Assembly: GCA_017431105.1 (NCBI GenBank) | Contig: JAFRLS010000003.1 | Coordinates: 124,001 to 188,000 of the forward strand | Source of the DNA: Candidatus Saccharimonadota bacterium | Lineage (GTDB): Bacteria; Patescibacteriota; Saccharimonadia; Saccharimonadales; Saccharimonadaceae | Direction: 5' to 3' | Length of the DNA stretch: 64,000 nucleotides | Part shown: positions 45,292 to 56,973 of the stretch, piece by piece | Position numbering within the stretch: the first letter of the stretch is position 1 | Layout: every line of letters begins with the position of its first letter | Notes under the pieces: generated by a model | What the model was told of the DNA's origin: nothing | Seen by the model: only the letters and a program-made list of their open reading frames with translations | The model's database searches: none | Program-made: the position numbers and the translations under genes

Positions 45292-47026
45292 GCATCTCCT
45301 TTCTCCATTCGACATCCGAAAGCTGTGATTTTACAATAGACTGATAAACTTTACATTTTTTCAAAAGCTCAGTATGTGTTCCGTGCCCTACCATTTTGCC
45401 CTTGTCTAATACGATAATTTGATCGGCATCTTTAATTGTGCTAACGCGCTGTGCTACTACCAATACTACGGCATCGGTGGTAATTGGTTTTAAGGCTGCA
45501 CGTAATTTTGCATCGGTTTTCATATCCAGTGCGCTAAACGCATCGTCAAAGATGAATATATCTGGTTGTTTGCAAATCGCCCGTGCAATCGATAGCCTTT
45601 GTTTCTGTCCACCCGATACATTGGTACCACCCTGTGCAATGCGCGCATTGTATCCACCTGGCATTTTTTCGATAAACTTTGCTGCCTGGGCTATTTCTGC
45701 AGCCAATTTTACTTGTTTGTCTGTAGCGTCTGGTGCACCGAAGCGGATATTTGAAGCAACCGTACCGGCGAATAATACACCATGTTGTGGCACTAAACCA
45801 ATCCTACCCATTAAATCGTCTTTTTCAAAATCGCGGATATTGATGCCATCAATCAAAATTTCGCCACTAGTTGCATCGTAAAATCGCGGCACTAAATTTA
45901 TCAAAGTTGATTTACCGGAGCCAGTAGAGCCAATAAAAGCTGTGGTTTTCCCAGCCTCCGCTACGAAGGAGATGTCATCCAGAACTTTTTCGGCCGCATC
46001 ATGGTACTTGAAATCAACTTTTTTAAATTCGACTGAGGCTCTTTTATTTGGTATGCCGATAGTCTTTTTAGGAAATCTAATCTTTTCGTTAATCTTCAAT
46101 ATTTCATTGATTCTTTCCGCCGACACGTTAGCTCGTGGCAACATTACGAAGAAGATTGACAACATTAAGAATGACATCATTACAAACGTCACATATTCAG
46201 CGAATGCCGTCATATTACCGAGATAGGCAAAATCTTTGCTAAGCAAAGAAATGCCAACCCAAGAACAAAGCAAAGTCGTGCCATTAAAGATGATAGCGAT
46301 TAATGGATTCTGTAATTCAAGTATTCTATCTACGAAAATTAATAGTCTGGTTAATTCATCGTTAGTTTTAGCAAATTTCTTTTGTTCAACCTTTTCATTG
46401 TTAAAGGCGCGAATCACTTTGAGACCAGTTAGGTTTTCACGCGTAATTAATGTAATTTTGTCTACCATTTTTTGGAAAATTTTGAACTTCGGCACCACTA
46501 GTGACATAATTATTACTACAGAAACTACTACTGCAGCAATTCCAATCGCAATGATCCAGCTCATTTCCGGCGCAGTTTGTATTGCCATCACCAACCCAAG
46601 TATACAAAACATTGGTGCTCTTAGCATCATGGACAGCATCATAGTAACTATCATTTGGATCTGGTTGACATCGTTTGTAGTGCGGGTAATTAAACTTGCC
46701 GTACTATAATCTTTGGTATCGATTAAATTTAAATTAATAACTTTTTGAAAAATAGCCGCACGAAGATCACGTGAAAAATGAGCTCCTACTCGTGCAGAGA
46801 AAAAACTCGCCACAAAAGATGCTGCCGCGGATAATAATGCTAAGAGAATCATTAGGCCGCCATCTTGCCAGATTCGTCCCATGTCTTCTTTGATGATACC
46901 ATTATTAATAATGTCAGCCATGAGCGCCGGCAATTGCAAAGTCGCAAAAACCTGCCCGCCAATCGCCACGAGTAAAATCAGGACTTGCCACCAATATGGT
47001 CTAAGAAATTTTAAAAGTTTCAGCAT
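45272..47026 (-). CDS. ABC exporter half-transporter, degenerate-site subunit
   Basis: 584 residues. Exporter membrane domain with six helices (about 15-300), then an NBD: Walker A GSTGSGKST, canonical signature VSGGQKQRL, Walker B IFIFDDAFSALD where the catalytic Glu is Asp, and VAQRVSTI with Gln replacing the switch His. Together with the variant signature of its partner this predicts one degenerate and one active ATP site, as in heterodimeric multidrug or lipid exporters. A TATAAT box lies 11 nt upstream of the ATG. Confidence 0.92.
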   Translation of the reverse strand: MLKLLKFLRPYWWQVLILLVAIGGQVFATLQLPALMADIINNGIIKEDMGRIWQDGGLMILLALLSAAASFVASFFSARVGAHFSRDLRAAIFQKVINLNLIDTKDYSTASLITRTTNDVNQIQMIVTMMLSMMLRAPMFCILGLVMAIQTAPEMSWIIAIGIAAVVVSVVIIMSLVVPKFKIFQKMVDKITLITRENLTGLKVIRAFNNEKVEQKKFAKTNDELTRLLIFVDRILELQNPLIAIIFNGTTLLCSWVGISLLSKDFAYLGNMTAFAEYVTFVMMSFLMLSIFFVMLPRANVSAERINEILKINEKIRFPKKTIGIPNKRASVEFKKVDFKYHDAAEKVLDDISFVAEAGKTTAFIGSTGSGKSTLINLVPRFYDATSGEILIDGINIRDFEKDDLMGRIGLVPQHGVLFAGTVASNIRFGAPDATDKQVKLAAEIAQAAKFIEKMPGGYNARIAQGGTNVSGGQKQRLSIARAICKQPDIFIFDDAFSALDMKTDAKLRAALKPITTDAVVLVVAQRVSTIKDADQIIVLDKGKMVGHGTHTELLKKCKVYQSIVKSQLSDVEWRKEMHGSTTR

Positions 47027-47031
47027 AGACT

Positions 47032-48117
47032 CTAGCCATTATACCATTTTTTAATATCTGCGCCTTCTTGTTTTTTCTCTAAATGCATCAAGAAGTAGAT
47101 AATCGGCCCAATAATTATATATATATAATAAGAGAAGAAGCGCCAAAGCAACATTGCCCAGAATACATAACCAGACGATAATGACGAAAATACCAAGAAG
47201 AAAGTTCCCTCAGCTGCACCAGCGTTGCCTGGCGTTGGCACGAAGTATACAGCACTCATCACGGCAATCGTAAGAGTGAAGCACTCGAAGAACCCTATAT
47301 TACCGCCAAAAGCAGTTAATACAAAAAACGGTATCATCGCAATTAACCCATTAAAGACTAATGACGATAATACAACTTGAAAAAACAATCCGCGCGTTTT
47401 TAGGATTCTCTTGATAGATTTAGCATATTCATCAACTTCATGTTCTATTTTTGCCAAAGCCTTCTCGCGGTCTTTAATAATTTTAATTTTAGCAAGTACC
47501 CTGATTAAGAATTTTAAAAACTTAGTAGTTGGCTTTGGGAAGAAACTCACCCCGGCCACCATAACTGGCCAAAAGGCATAAAACAGTAGACCAAGCCATG
47601 CTGTTACCATTAAGGTCGGTTTCGTATAGGCCACTCCACCAAAAATAAAACATAGAATAGCTATTATCAAAAAAGCAATCTGGTTAGAAATCATACCAAA
47701 AATTGGCACAGAAGTAGAGTTCCCCCCAGTTAATCCACTATTGTGTCGCATATAGTATATCTGAAATGGCTGCCCGCCAATTGCAGCAGGGGTAATATTG
47801 TCATAATATTTTCCAAGTAACACGGTGCGCCTAGCTACTTTCCAAGCGTTACGCCAAATAGTACGATGTTCGTTCTTTGATATTTCATTATTTGCCGAAA
47901 GTCTTCTTATCATCAATACGTATTTAAAAATCTCAAAACTAATTGCAATAATAAAACATAGAACTGCTGGGATTAATAGCCACCAGTTCATTTTAACCTC
48001 TGACAATTCGGCTGCGTTTTCTGAATTGCCGAACTCAGAAAACGCGGTAGCAACAATTACTACTGCATTGAGGAGCACAAATAAGATTATGCCAATAATT
48101 TTTTTATGTTTTTTCAT
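47032..48117 (-). CDS. Lysylphosphatidylglycerol synthase transmembrane-type (UPF0104) protein
   Basis: 361 residues with about eight hydrophobic segments. Landmarks of the UPF0104 / LPG_synthase_TM family: AAIGGQPFQIYYMRH, FVPTPGNAGAAEGTFFLVFSSL and the membrane-rich C-terminus. The cytoplasmic lysyltransferase domain of MprF is absent, so it is the flippase-like part only. It may translocate a lipid. The start overlaps the stop of the AI-2E family gene by 1 nt. Confidence 0.87.
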   Translation of the reverse strand: MKKHKKIIGIILFVLLNAVVIVATAFSEFGNSENAAELSEVKMNWWLLIPAVLCFIIAISFEIFKYVLMIRRLSANNEISKNEHRTIWRNAWKVARRTVLLGKYYDNITPAAIGGQPFQIYYMRHNSGLTGGNSTSVPIFGMISNQIAFLIIAILCFIFGGVAYTKPTLMVTAWLGLLFYAFWPVMVAGVSFFPKPTTKFLKFLIRVLAKIKIIKDREKALAKIEHEVDEYAKSIKRILKTRGLFFQVVLSSLVFNGLIAMIPFFVLTAFGGNIGFFECFTLTIAVMSAVYFVPTPGNAGAAEGTFFLVFSSLSSGYVFWAMLLWRFFSYYIYIIIGPIIYFLMHLEKKQEGADIKKWYNG

Positions 48118-49226
48118 CAGACCTTTCTAGCAGTGCGAATGTTTGGATATTCATCAATTAAGACTCTAATACAACCAGCAATTGGAACTGCGATAATAGC
48201 CCCAAGAAGCCCAAACATATACATGCCAATCACTATCGCTACAAGTATTATGACAGCTGGTAAGTTCAACGCACTGCCTTGAATTTTTGGCGCAATGACG
48301 TTGTTTTCAATTTGTGCATATATTATATATATGATCGCAAAAATAACTGCCGCAATCGGGCTATTAAATAATAAAATTAACGTTACAAGTGTTCCGCCAA
48401 TGAATTGTCCAAACATTGGAATAAGGTAGAACAGCATTGTAATCATCCCCATTGGGATAGCTAAAGTAGGAGGAACGTTTGTAAATAGCGAAAGAATAAA
48501 GACAATAAGACCAGATGCACATCCATCAATCACCGCTACGATAATTTGATGTGAGACATAGGTAGAAATAACATTGGCCATCCGTGCCACAACCCGCTTT
48601 GCTACAGCTATTGGCTTTTTATTCTCTTCGCCATCGCTAAGACTTCTCCATAGCACGTCCATTAATCCTGGCCCCTCTAACAAGAACAGCAATGTCAAAA
48701 TCAACACGAGCGCAATATTCATAATTACTGAAGCAGCTCCACCTACGCTTGCTACGACATTTGTGCCAAAACTCCCCAATAAATTATTCGAAAGTGAGGA
48801 TATTGTATTGGTGATATCAGATTGCAAATTAGCTATACCGAAATTCTTGCCAAAATCGTTGATCCCTTCCCAGCCACCAAAGTTCTTTTCAAACATCTCA
48901 GGTGCTTGTCTTAAGAACTTAGTAGTCTCGTTTACTACTACTGGGCCGATAGTCGCAATGATGCCACCAATCACTAACACCACTAACAAATATGCCAATA
49001 CCGCAGAGGTCGTCTGATGTTTCTTTTGAGTACCAAATCGCCGGTTGAAAAAATCATTTACTTTGCGGACTAGTGGCTTTAGTGCTAGGGCTAGAAAAAT
49101 CGATATACCAACCACAACTAAACCAGTTGCAGCCTGCCCTAAAAACAGATAAATTAAATACGCGACCGCGGGGATTGACCAAAACTTAATAAAAGTCCAA
49201 GTGTCGGTTTCAATTACTTTAGACAT
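48117..49226 (-). CDS. AI-2E/PerM family membrane transporter
   Basis: 369 residues with about seven hydrophobic segments, an N-terminal pair (about 12-45 and 65-95), and a C-terminal block with VPPTLAIPMGMITMLFYLIPMFGQFIGG and YAQIENNVIAPKIQGSALNLPAVIILVAIVIG, typical of the family. Members export small molecules or act as Na+(Li+)/H+ antiporters; the substrate is open. AGGAGG before the ATG. Confidence 0.9.
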   Translation of the reverse strand: MSKVIETDTWTFIKFWSIPAVAYLIYLFLGQAATGLVVVGISIFLALALKPLVRKVNDFFNRRFGTQKKHQTTSAVLAYLLVVLVIGGIIATIGPVVVNETTKFLRQAPEMFEKNFGGWEGINDFGKNFGIANLQSDITNTISSLSNNLLGSFGTNVVASVGGAASVIMNIALVLILTLLFLLEGPGLMDVLWRSLSDGEENKKPIAVAKRVVARMANVISTYVSHQIIVAVIDGCASGLIVFILSLFTNVPPTLAIPMGMITMLFYLIPMFGQFIGGTLVTLILLFNSPIAAVIFAIIYIIYAQIENNVIAPKIQGSALNLPAVIILVAIVIGMYMFGLLGAIIAVPIAGCIRVLIDEYPNIRTARKV

Positions 49227-49283
49227 GTACCTCCTTTATAGATTAATTGTAGCATAAATGGTATAATATTCCAAAGAAGTTTT

Positions 49284-49850
49284 ATGAAAAAAGTTTTAAT
49301 GCATACTTGCTGCGCTCCCTGTAGCGTTTATTGTATCGATAGTCTTCGTGCTGAAGGTATCGAACCGACAATTTTTTGGTACAATCCTAACATTCACCCC
49401 TATATAGAATATAAAACTCGCCGTGATTGCTTAAAAGAATATGCTAAAAAAGTTAACGCCGAGGCTATTTTTATCGAAGATTATGGATTGGATGAGTTTT
49501 GTAAAAATGTAGTCTCAGATATTCCAAACCGTTGCATTAATTATTGTTATAAAAAACGCCTCACCGAGACTGTGCGCTATGCCGCAAAACACGGTTACAA
49601 AGCATTCACCACCACGTTGCTGGTTTCTCCATATCAAAAACATGAGGAATTGAAACAGGTTTGTGAAGAATTGGCCGCTATGTCTGGTATTGAATTTTTA
49701 TACCGTGATTTTCGAGTTGGTTTTCGTGATGGCCAAGCCAAAGCCCGCGAGTTAGGCCTGTATATGCAAAAATATTGTGGTTGCATTTTTAGCGAAGAAG
49801 ACCGCTATCGCAAACAGATTGAAAAAGACCTAAAAGATGGTATAATATAG
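49284..49850 (+). CDS. queH: Epoxyqueuosine reductase QueH
   Basis: 188 residues. It reduces epoxyqueuosine in tRNA to queuosine, a non-homologous alternative to QueG. MHTCCAPCSVYC gives the iron-sulfur cysteines at the N-terminus; WYNPNIHPYIEYKTRRDCLKEYA, RCINYCYKKRL, FTTTLLVSPYQKH and KYCGCIFSEEDRY are family signatures. First gene of queH-queA-tgt; queA follows after 4 nt. A TATAAT box lies about 16 nt upstream with a short leader. Confidence 0.93.
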   Translation: MKKVLMHTCCAPCSVYCIDSLRAEGIEPTIFWYNPNIHPYIEYKTRRDCLKEYAKKVNAEAIFIEDYGLDEFCKNVVSDIPNRCINYCYKKRLTETVRYAAKHGYKAFTTTLLVSPYQKHEELKQVCEELAAMSGIEFLYRDFRVGFRDGQAKARELGLYMQKYCGCIFSEEDRYRKQIEKDLKDGII

Positions 49851-49854
49851 AAAC

Positions 49855-52130
<2,276 letters not shown>

Positions 52131-52183
52131 CAGAAAACATAAGAAAAGACCCTCCAGGAAGAGCTTTTATAAAATGGGTTAAT

Positions 52184-52212
52184 CTAACTAGCGTACACTA
52201 GTTAGGTTTTTT
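52184..52212 (+). terminator. Intrinsic terminator of the queH-queA-tgt operon
   Basis: CTAACTAG-CGTACA-CTAGTTAG hairpin followed by a T-rich run (GGTTTTTTC), about 50 nt after the tgt stop. Confidence 0.9.
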
Positions 52213-52272
52213 CTTCAGCTTAGACCTACGTCTTGGGATTATGATGCATAGAAGATTAAATTCTATGGTCAT
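52198..52272 (-). CDS. Possible 24-residue peptide gene with strong ribosome site
   Basis: ATG at 52272 preceded by GAAGGAGATGAA, one of the best Shine-Dalgarno sequences in the window. The product is MTIEFNLLCIIIPRRRSKLKKKPN: a short hydrophobic part and a very basic tail. It ends inside the tgt terminator hairpin. It may be a real micropeptide downstream of the 185-codon hydrolase on the same strand, or a chance match; nothing else supports it. Confidence 0.3.
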   Translation of the reverse strand: MTIEFNLLCIIIPRRRSKLKKKPN

Positions 52273-52323
52273 TTCATCTCCTTCAAACAACCCCGGTCTA
52301 AATTTATCATCCCGCTAGGCTTA

Positions 52324-52881
52324 TTATATATAATTAGTCAAATCCTCGAATTCCGTATATCCAGATTCACTATTTAAATGTCCACCATTTTCTATTACAT
52401 GCTGCTTTGCAGTAATGGCATCAGCAAAATCTTTCTCAACCTCAAACGGGACGTATGGGTCATTGTCGGAATAATAGCAAATAATATCATCACAATATTT
52501 TTTAATACCACTTAATTCATCCGTAAACATACTTTTATTTACGGAATCATACTCTTCGTTTATCCCAAGATAATTATTAAATCCACACACAAACACCAGT
52601 CGTTTTACTTTTACCTGATTTTCGATCAGAAATTTACAAACAAAAACAGGCGCAATTGAATGAGCGAAAATTGTCGTATTTCCATTCAATTTACCTTCGT
52701 CTAAATAAGTTTTTAATAATCTAGACCAACTTTCATAGCTTTGACGCCCCACTCCAATCGGAAAATCTGGTGTATAAACTTCCAATCTTCGCTTTTTAAT
52801 TTCTTCTTTCAAAAATGGAATCCAATTGCTAGAAGAGCTTCCGAAACTACCATGAATTATAAAATATTTTTCATTAGTCAT
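52324..52881 (-). CDS. Alpha/beta hydrolase, RBBP9/YdeN-like
   Basis: 185 residues. HGSFGSSSSNWIPFLKEEI, then DFPIGVGRQSYESWSRLLKTYL, nucleophile region FAHSIAPVFVCKFL (Ser in AHSIA instead of the usual GHSLG), YYSDNDPYVPFE with the acid, and the GGHLNSESGYTEFEDL histidine. A serine hydrolase of unknown substrate. It follows cysS by about 7 nt on the same strand, at the 3' end of the nrnA-hydrolase-cysS chain. Confidence 0.82.
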   Translation of the reverse strand: MTNEKYFIIHGSFGSSSSNWIPFLKEEIKKRRLEVYTPDFPIGVGRQSYESWSRLLKTYLDEGKLNGNTTIFAHSIAPVFVCKFLIENQVKVKRLVFVCGFNNYLGINEEYDSVNKSMFTDELSGIKKYCDDIICYYSDNDPYVPFEVEKDFADAITAKQHVIENGGHLNSESGYTEFEDLTNYI

Positions 52882-52888
52882 AATTTAG

Positions 52889-54232
52889 CTATTTTTTATA
52901 TTCCCATACTGCACCATCCGGCGTGTCGTGTAAAGCAATACCACGCTCAAGTAATTCGTCACGAATTCCATCCGAACTGGCAAAATCTTTCTCTGCTCTT
53001 GCATCTTCGCGCTCGTGGATTAGTTTATATATTCCCTCATCCACATTCGGCGTGTCTTCAATTAGCCTCAACCCAAACAGTTCATCAATTTTTTTCCAAT
53101 CCTCAAAGCTGATTACAGAATTATCAATAATTGCAAAAGCCTCTGCCGAATTAAGATTTTCATTTAGAACCTCTAAGATTCGATCATATACGCCATCTTC
53201 GTTTACTACGTCTTGCTGATAGCAAAGCGCAATGCGGTTTCGCCAATTCAAACGCCTCTGCTTTGCAGCAGCCAGACTATCAAAAGTAAAATTGCGTGTA
53301 CCTTGATAGTGGCCAGAAAGCAACCACATTTTATAATCCATTGGCGTAAAGCCCTTTTCTTCCAAGTCTTCAAGTGTATAGGTATTTCCAAGTGACTTAG
53401 AAATTTTTTGTCCATCAATCATAATAAAATCACAATGTAGCCAGAATCTCGCCAAGTTTTTACCGTACGCCGCATAAGTTTCAGCAATTTCATTTGTATG
53501 ATGCACAGGAATATGATCAACTCCACCAGTATGAATATCAATTGGCTCACCCAACTCTTTATGGATAATTGTGGCGCACTCAAGATGCCATCCAGGATAA
53601 CCTGGTCGCCCCAGATAATCCCAGCGCATAGCATGCTTCTCTCCCGGCTTAATAAATTTCCAAACTGCGAAATCCGTAGCGTTACGCTTCTCAACCGAAA
53701 ATTCCACCCTCGCCCCAGCCTGTAAGCCGGCCAAATCTAATTTAGCAAAATCTGCATAACCTGGGAATTTCGAAGTATCATAATAGATGCCGTCCTCGGT
53801 TTCGTAAGTGAAACCATTTTTTGTCATCAAATCCACCGCTTCCATATCGTCTTTAATATAATCAGTGGCCTTCGCGATAATGTCGGCCGGCAAAAGTTCA
53901 AGTTTTTTGTAATTATCAAGATAGACCTTGCTATAAAAATCCGCAATTTCAAACGGACTCTTCCCTTCGCGTGCGGCACCTTTTTCTAGTTTATCTTCAC
54001 CCTCGTCAGCATCAGACACTAGATGCCCGACATCAGTCAAATTCAGCACACGCTTAACTTGATACCCATTTGCTTTCAAAGTACGCACTAATAAATCCCA
54101 ATAAGTATAGGCGGCATAATTCCCAATATGCGGAAAATTATAAACAGTTGGGCCACAAGTATAAATTTTTACCTCGTCACCGAGTGGTTTAAAGGTTTCG
54201 AGTTTTCTGGTTGCGGTATTATACAATTTCAT
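52889..54232 (-). CDS. cysS: Cysteinyl-tRNA synthetase
   Basis: 447 residues. Class I synthetase: zinc cysteine in YTCGPTVYNFPHIGNYAAY (HIGH-like PHIGN), LNLTDVGHLVSDADEG, the GRPGYPGWHLECA zinc-binding part, DIHTGGVDHIPVHHTNEIAE, and the KISKSLGN signature (KMSKS class). The C-terminal anticodon helix bundle is short but present. The start overlaps the upstream hydrolase gene by 14 nt. Confidence 0.96.
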   Translation of the reverse strand: MKLYNTATRKLETFKPLGDEVKIYTCGPTVYNFPHIGNYAAYTYWDLLVRTLKANGYQVKRVLNLTDVGHLVSDADEGEDKLEKGAAREGKSPFEIADFYSKVYLDNYKKLELLPADIIAKATDYIKDDMEAVDLMTKNGFTYETEDGIYYDTSKFPGYADFAKLDLAGLQAGARVEFSVEKRNATDFAVWKFIKPGEKHAMRWDYLGRPGYPGWHLECATIIHKELGEPIDIHTGGVDHIPVHHTNEIAETYAAYGKNLARFWLHCDFIMIDGQKISKSLGNTYTLEDLEEKGFTPMDYKMWLLSGHYQGTRNFTFDSLAAAKQRRLNWRNRIALCYQQDVVNEDGVYDRILEVLNENLNSAEAFAIIDNSVISFEDWKKIDELFGLRLIEDTPNVDEGIYKLIHEREDARAEKDFASSDGIRDELLERGIALHDTPDGAVWEYKK

Positions 54233-54962
54233 TCCCTGCCTCCTTTAAATATTTTTGCAATGTACTAACTATTTTATTATATTTGTCCGGGGTTACACTA
54301 TGAGCGCCAACAGTTTTGATTATATGGATATTCGGGTTGGCTTTTGCTACTCTCGGTATATTGAGCGGTGCAATTATCTTATCAAGCTCGCCATATATTA
54401 CGGTGGTTGGACAATTTATCTTCTCAAAATAACTATAGTTCTTTGGGTCCGGTATAATATATTTTATTTCATTCTTAAATGCTTTAGTTTTTACTATCTC
54501 GCTATTTTTACGCGCGACTACCTCGCTAAATCCATCCATAGCCTTTTTAAACATTGGGTTTTTGACTTCATCTTCACGGTAAATCGGTGGCGATACTAAA
54601 ATCAAACCTTCAATCAACTTTTTATCAACATAACGTGCTGCAATCATAGTACCCATAGAATGAGCGATAATGATTAATGGCGTCCTAACGCCTAGCTCAT
54701 TTATCGAATTATCCAGTGCTCCTAATTGTTCCTCAAAACTATATTCTAATTCATCCGAATGGCTAGATTTCCCTGCGCCCAGAAGATCGAACGCCACAAA
54801 CCTAATACCATTCATTGATTTTTCATTTTCCAAATGTTCAAGCAGGCCTTTAAAACTGTTTGAATCGGACGCGATTCCATGGATTAATACTACGGTTAAT
54901 TTTGGCTCCCCAGCTTTACATACGTCATAAGTTTTGGCTAGCGCTAATGGCAGTTTACTCAT
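54219..54962 (-). CDS. Alpha/beta hydrolase
   Basis: 247 residues from MSKLPLALAKTYD (ATG 54962), overlapping the nrnA-like gene by 8 nt. HGIASDSNSFKGLLEHL oxyanion region, DLLGAGKSSHSDELEYSFEEQ, nucleophile elbow IAHSMGTMIAARYVDKKL, acid in YGELDKIIAP and final GAHSVTP histidine: a complete catalytic triad. Esterase or lipase-type activity is likely; the substrate is unknown. Confidence 0.85.
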   Translation of the reverse strand: MSKLPLALAKTYDVCKAGEPKLTVVLIHGIASDSNSFKGLLEHLENEKSMNGIRFVAFDLLGAGKSSHSDELEYSFEEQLGALDNSINELGVRTPLIIIAHSMGTMIAARYVDKKLIEGLILVSPPIYREDEVKNPMFKKAMDGFSEVVARKNSEIVKTKAFKNEIKYIIPDPKNYSYFEKINCPTTVIYGELDKIIAPLNIPRVAKANPNIHIIKTVGAHSVTPDKYNKIVSTLQKYLKEAGNEIV

Positions 54963-55944
54963 TTTTAAGCTCCGCCAAAAGTCCCGGCACAATTTTTACA
55001 AGGTCTCGTACCACCTCTTCGTAACTCGTATCATAAGTCCTAAATCCGGCCGCATATGGATGCCCGCCCCCACCAAAATAACCGGCTATTTTCTCGGAAA
55101 TTCCAGCATCCGAAGCCGAGCGGATTTTGCCAGTAACCTTACCATCTGGGTAGGTTTTAATCGCTACAGCCACTTTTACACCCTCTACTAAGCGAAGCTC
55201 TTCCAAAATCAGAACATTCGGATTGTATTCATCTGAATATTCACGAATATCGTCCCACGATATATGTACAGTCGCTAACTCGCCATCCAAAAAATATTCA
55301 ATTCTTTTAATCAAATCCGCCTTATAATCCAAAATTCTTGGTGATTTTTTCATGAATTCTCGGCGACGCTCTTCTAAAGCCGAGATGTCAGCACCTAGCT
55401 TGGTCAATTCGGCAGCGATTTCAAAAGTCCGCGCTGTTACCGATGAACTGGTTAATCCCAAAGTGTCAGACAGTATCCCTTGAAATATCGCCTCAGCGGC
55501 CGGAATCTCAATAGGGATGTTTTGCCCTTTTGCAATTTCATATATTAATTCCGCACAAGCCGGCTTCACATCTATGATGCTATCATGCGAGAACTCGATA
55601 TCATCTTCGGTCTCATGATGATCGATCACTAAAACTGGTGCCGAATACAAACGATTCTTGATTGCCGAATCTTCTAGTAATTTAGACAGCAAAATTTCCG
55701 CCGCCGTATCCACTATAATGTATCCATCAGCCTTGAAATCGAATTCATTAGTCACTCTAGACCAATCACTAAAATAATGTAGATATTTCGGGATATCTAC
55801 CGGGCAATACAAACTAATGGTTTTTTCGGGCAACAAATGATCCAACGCAATTGCTGAGCCGAGCGAATCACCATCAGGATTTTCTGCTTGAATTATACAG
55901 ATTGTGTTTTTGCCATCAATAAAACTCGTAAATTTTTGATACAT
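54955..55944 (-). CDS. DHH/DHHA1 phosphoesterase (NrnA-like nanoRNase / pAp phosphatase)
   Basis: 329 residues from MYQKFTSFIDG. DHH motifs: AENPDGDSLGSAIALDHLL, VDTAAEILLSKLL, VIDHHETEDDIEF with the name-giving DHH, and the DHHA1 glycine-rich end FGGGGHPYAAGFRT. NrnA-type enzymes degrade 2-5 nt RNAs and dephosphorylate pAp; some relatives cleave cyclic dinucleotides. A TATAAT box ends exactly 6 nt before the ATG, back to back with the YqeG gene. Confidence 0.87.
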   Translation of the reverse strand: MYQKFTSFIDGKNTICIIQAENPDGDSLGSAIALDHLLPEKTISLYCPVDIPKYLHYFSDWSRVTNEFDFKADGYIIVDTAAEILLSKLLEDSAIKNRLYSAPVLVIDHHETEDDIEFSHDSIIDVKPACAELIYEIAKGQNIPIEIPAAEAIFQGILSDTLGLTSSSVTARTFEIAAELTKLGADISALEERRREFMKKSPRILDYKADLIKRIEYFLDGELATVHISWDDIREYSDEYNPNVLILEELRLVEGVKVAVAIKTYPDGKVTGKIRSASDAGISEKIAGYFGGGGHPYAAGFRTYDTSYEEVVRDLVKIVPGLLAELKNE

Positions 55945-55950
55945 GACTAT

Positions 55951-55975
55951 ATTATACCTTATTTTGTGGTAAAAT
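55951..55975. promoter_or_regulatory. Divergent -10 boxes of the nrnA-like and YqeG-type genes
   Basis: Minus TATAAT at 55956-55951 and plus TAAAAT at 55970-55975, each followed by exactly 6 nt before the ATG (55944 and 55982). The start codons are 37 nt apart. Confidence 0.65.
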
Positions 55976-55981
55976 GAATGC

Positions 55982-56413
55982 ATGAGTATTTTTCACGTAG
56001 ATCGTAGATTTGAACAATTTGAAGACATCACGCCTGAAATTTTGCGGCAAGAAAAAGTTAAATTGCTCCTCTGTGACCTTGATAACACTTTACGTCTTCA
56101 CTCTGAAAAAGAGCCGGCAGACGAACTTATTGAATGGATTAGTGATTGTCGTAAAGCGGGAGTTAAGATTGTGATAGTCAGCAATAATGGTCGCAAAAAA
56201 ATGATGCAGAAATTTTGTGAGCCAATCGGTGTGCCCTGTGTTTGGTGGGCCAAAAAGCCAATGAGCACCAAATTAACCGAAGCTATGACTGAATACGGTG
56301 CTAAACCGGAAGAAACTGTCATGTTGGGCGACAAATGGTCAACCGATGTTCTAGCAGCTAGATTTGCTAAGATTCGCGCCTGGAAAGTTGATCACAGAAG
56401 GGATATCATATAA
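55982..56413 (+). CDS. YqeG-family HAD-IIIA phosphatase
   Basis: 143 residues. Motif I LLCDLDNTLRLH, motif II IVSNNGRKK, a lysine-containing WWAKKPM region and motif IV MLGDKWSTDVLAARFAKI. The YqeG and GEP4 group includes phosphatidylglycerophosphate phosphatases, which is suggestive because pgsA, producing that substrate, follows after 2 nt. The assignment as the PGP phosphatase step is inference. Confidence 0.87.
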   Translation: MSIFHVDRRFEQFEDITPEILRQEKVKLLLCDLDNTLRLHSEKEPADELIEWISDCRKAGVKIVIVSNNGRKKMMQKFCEPIGVPCVWWAKKPMSTKLTEAMTEYGAKPEETVMLGDKWSTDVLAARFAKIRAWKVDHRRDII

Positions 56414-56415
56414 AC

Positions 56416-56973
56416 ATGGCGAAGAAAAAGCCTATTTTGACCGGGCCAACCATATTAACCATCATTCGTATAGTTTTAGTTTTACCACTCATGATTTTGA
56501 TCTTCCAAGATAACTTACCTGCCAAAATCATCGCTCTAATTTGCTTCATTATTGCTTCGGTTACAGATTTTATTGACGGTCGTTGGGCTCGTAAAACACA
56601 CTCAGTTACAGATTTAGGAGCTTTCTTAGATCCATTAGCTGATAAAATGTTGATTAATTTAACTTTTCTTGCGCTAGTCTACCTAGGCGTAGTCCCATTA
56701 TGGATATTTGCTATTGTTTTAGTGCGTGATTTTGCTGTGGATGGTATGCGTATGGTATCCGCTAAAAATGGCACCACGATTTCAGCTTCAATCTTTGGCA
56801 AAATCAAAACCATGGTTCAAATGATTACACTTGCTTTAATTATTTTTAATCTCAACTTTAACAATAACATACTTTCAACTATAAACATCATACTATTATA
56901 TATTGTAATCATACTCACAGTTTTTTCTGGCGCCGATTATCTTACAAAAGGCTGGAAACAACTAACAAAATAG
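56416..56973 (+). CDS. pgsA: CDP-diacylglycerol-glycerol-3-phosphate 3-phosphatidyltransferase
   Basis: 185 residues with four to six membrane helices. CDP-alcohol phosphatidyltransferase signature DFIDGRWARKTHSVTDLGAFLDPLADK, with all the conserved aspartates and glycine. It makes phosphatidylglycerol phosphate from CDP-diacylglycerol in the membrane. It overlaps the convergent cdsA gene by 32 nt, so the enzymes making and using CDP-diacylglycerol sit tail to tail. Confidence 0.92.
   Translation: MAKKKPILTGPTILTIIRIVLVLPLMILIFQDNLPAKIIALICFIIASVTDFIDGRWARKTHSVTDLGAFLDPLADKMLINLTFLALVYLGVVPLWIFAIVLVRDFAVDGMRMVSAKNGTTISASIFGKIKTMVQMITLALIIFNLNFNNNILSTINIILLYIVIILTVFSGADYLTKGWKQLTK

Noticed and set aside
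45438..46709. Plus-strand ORFs antisense to the exporter gene
   Set aside because: Shadows of an ABC exporter with complete motifs.
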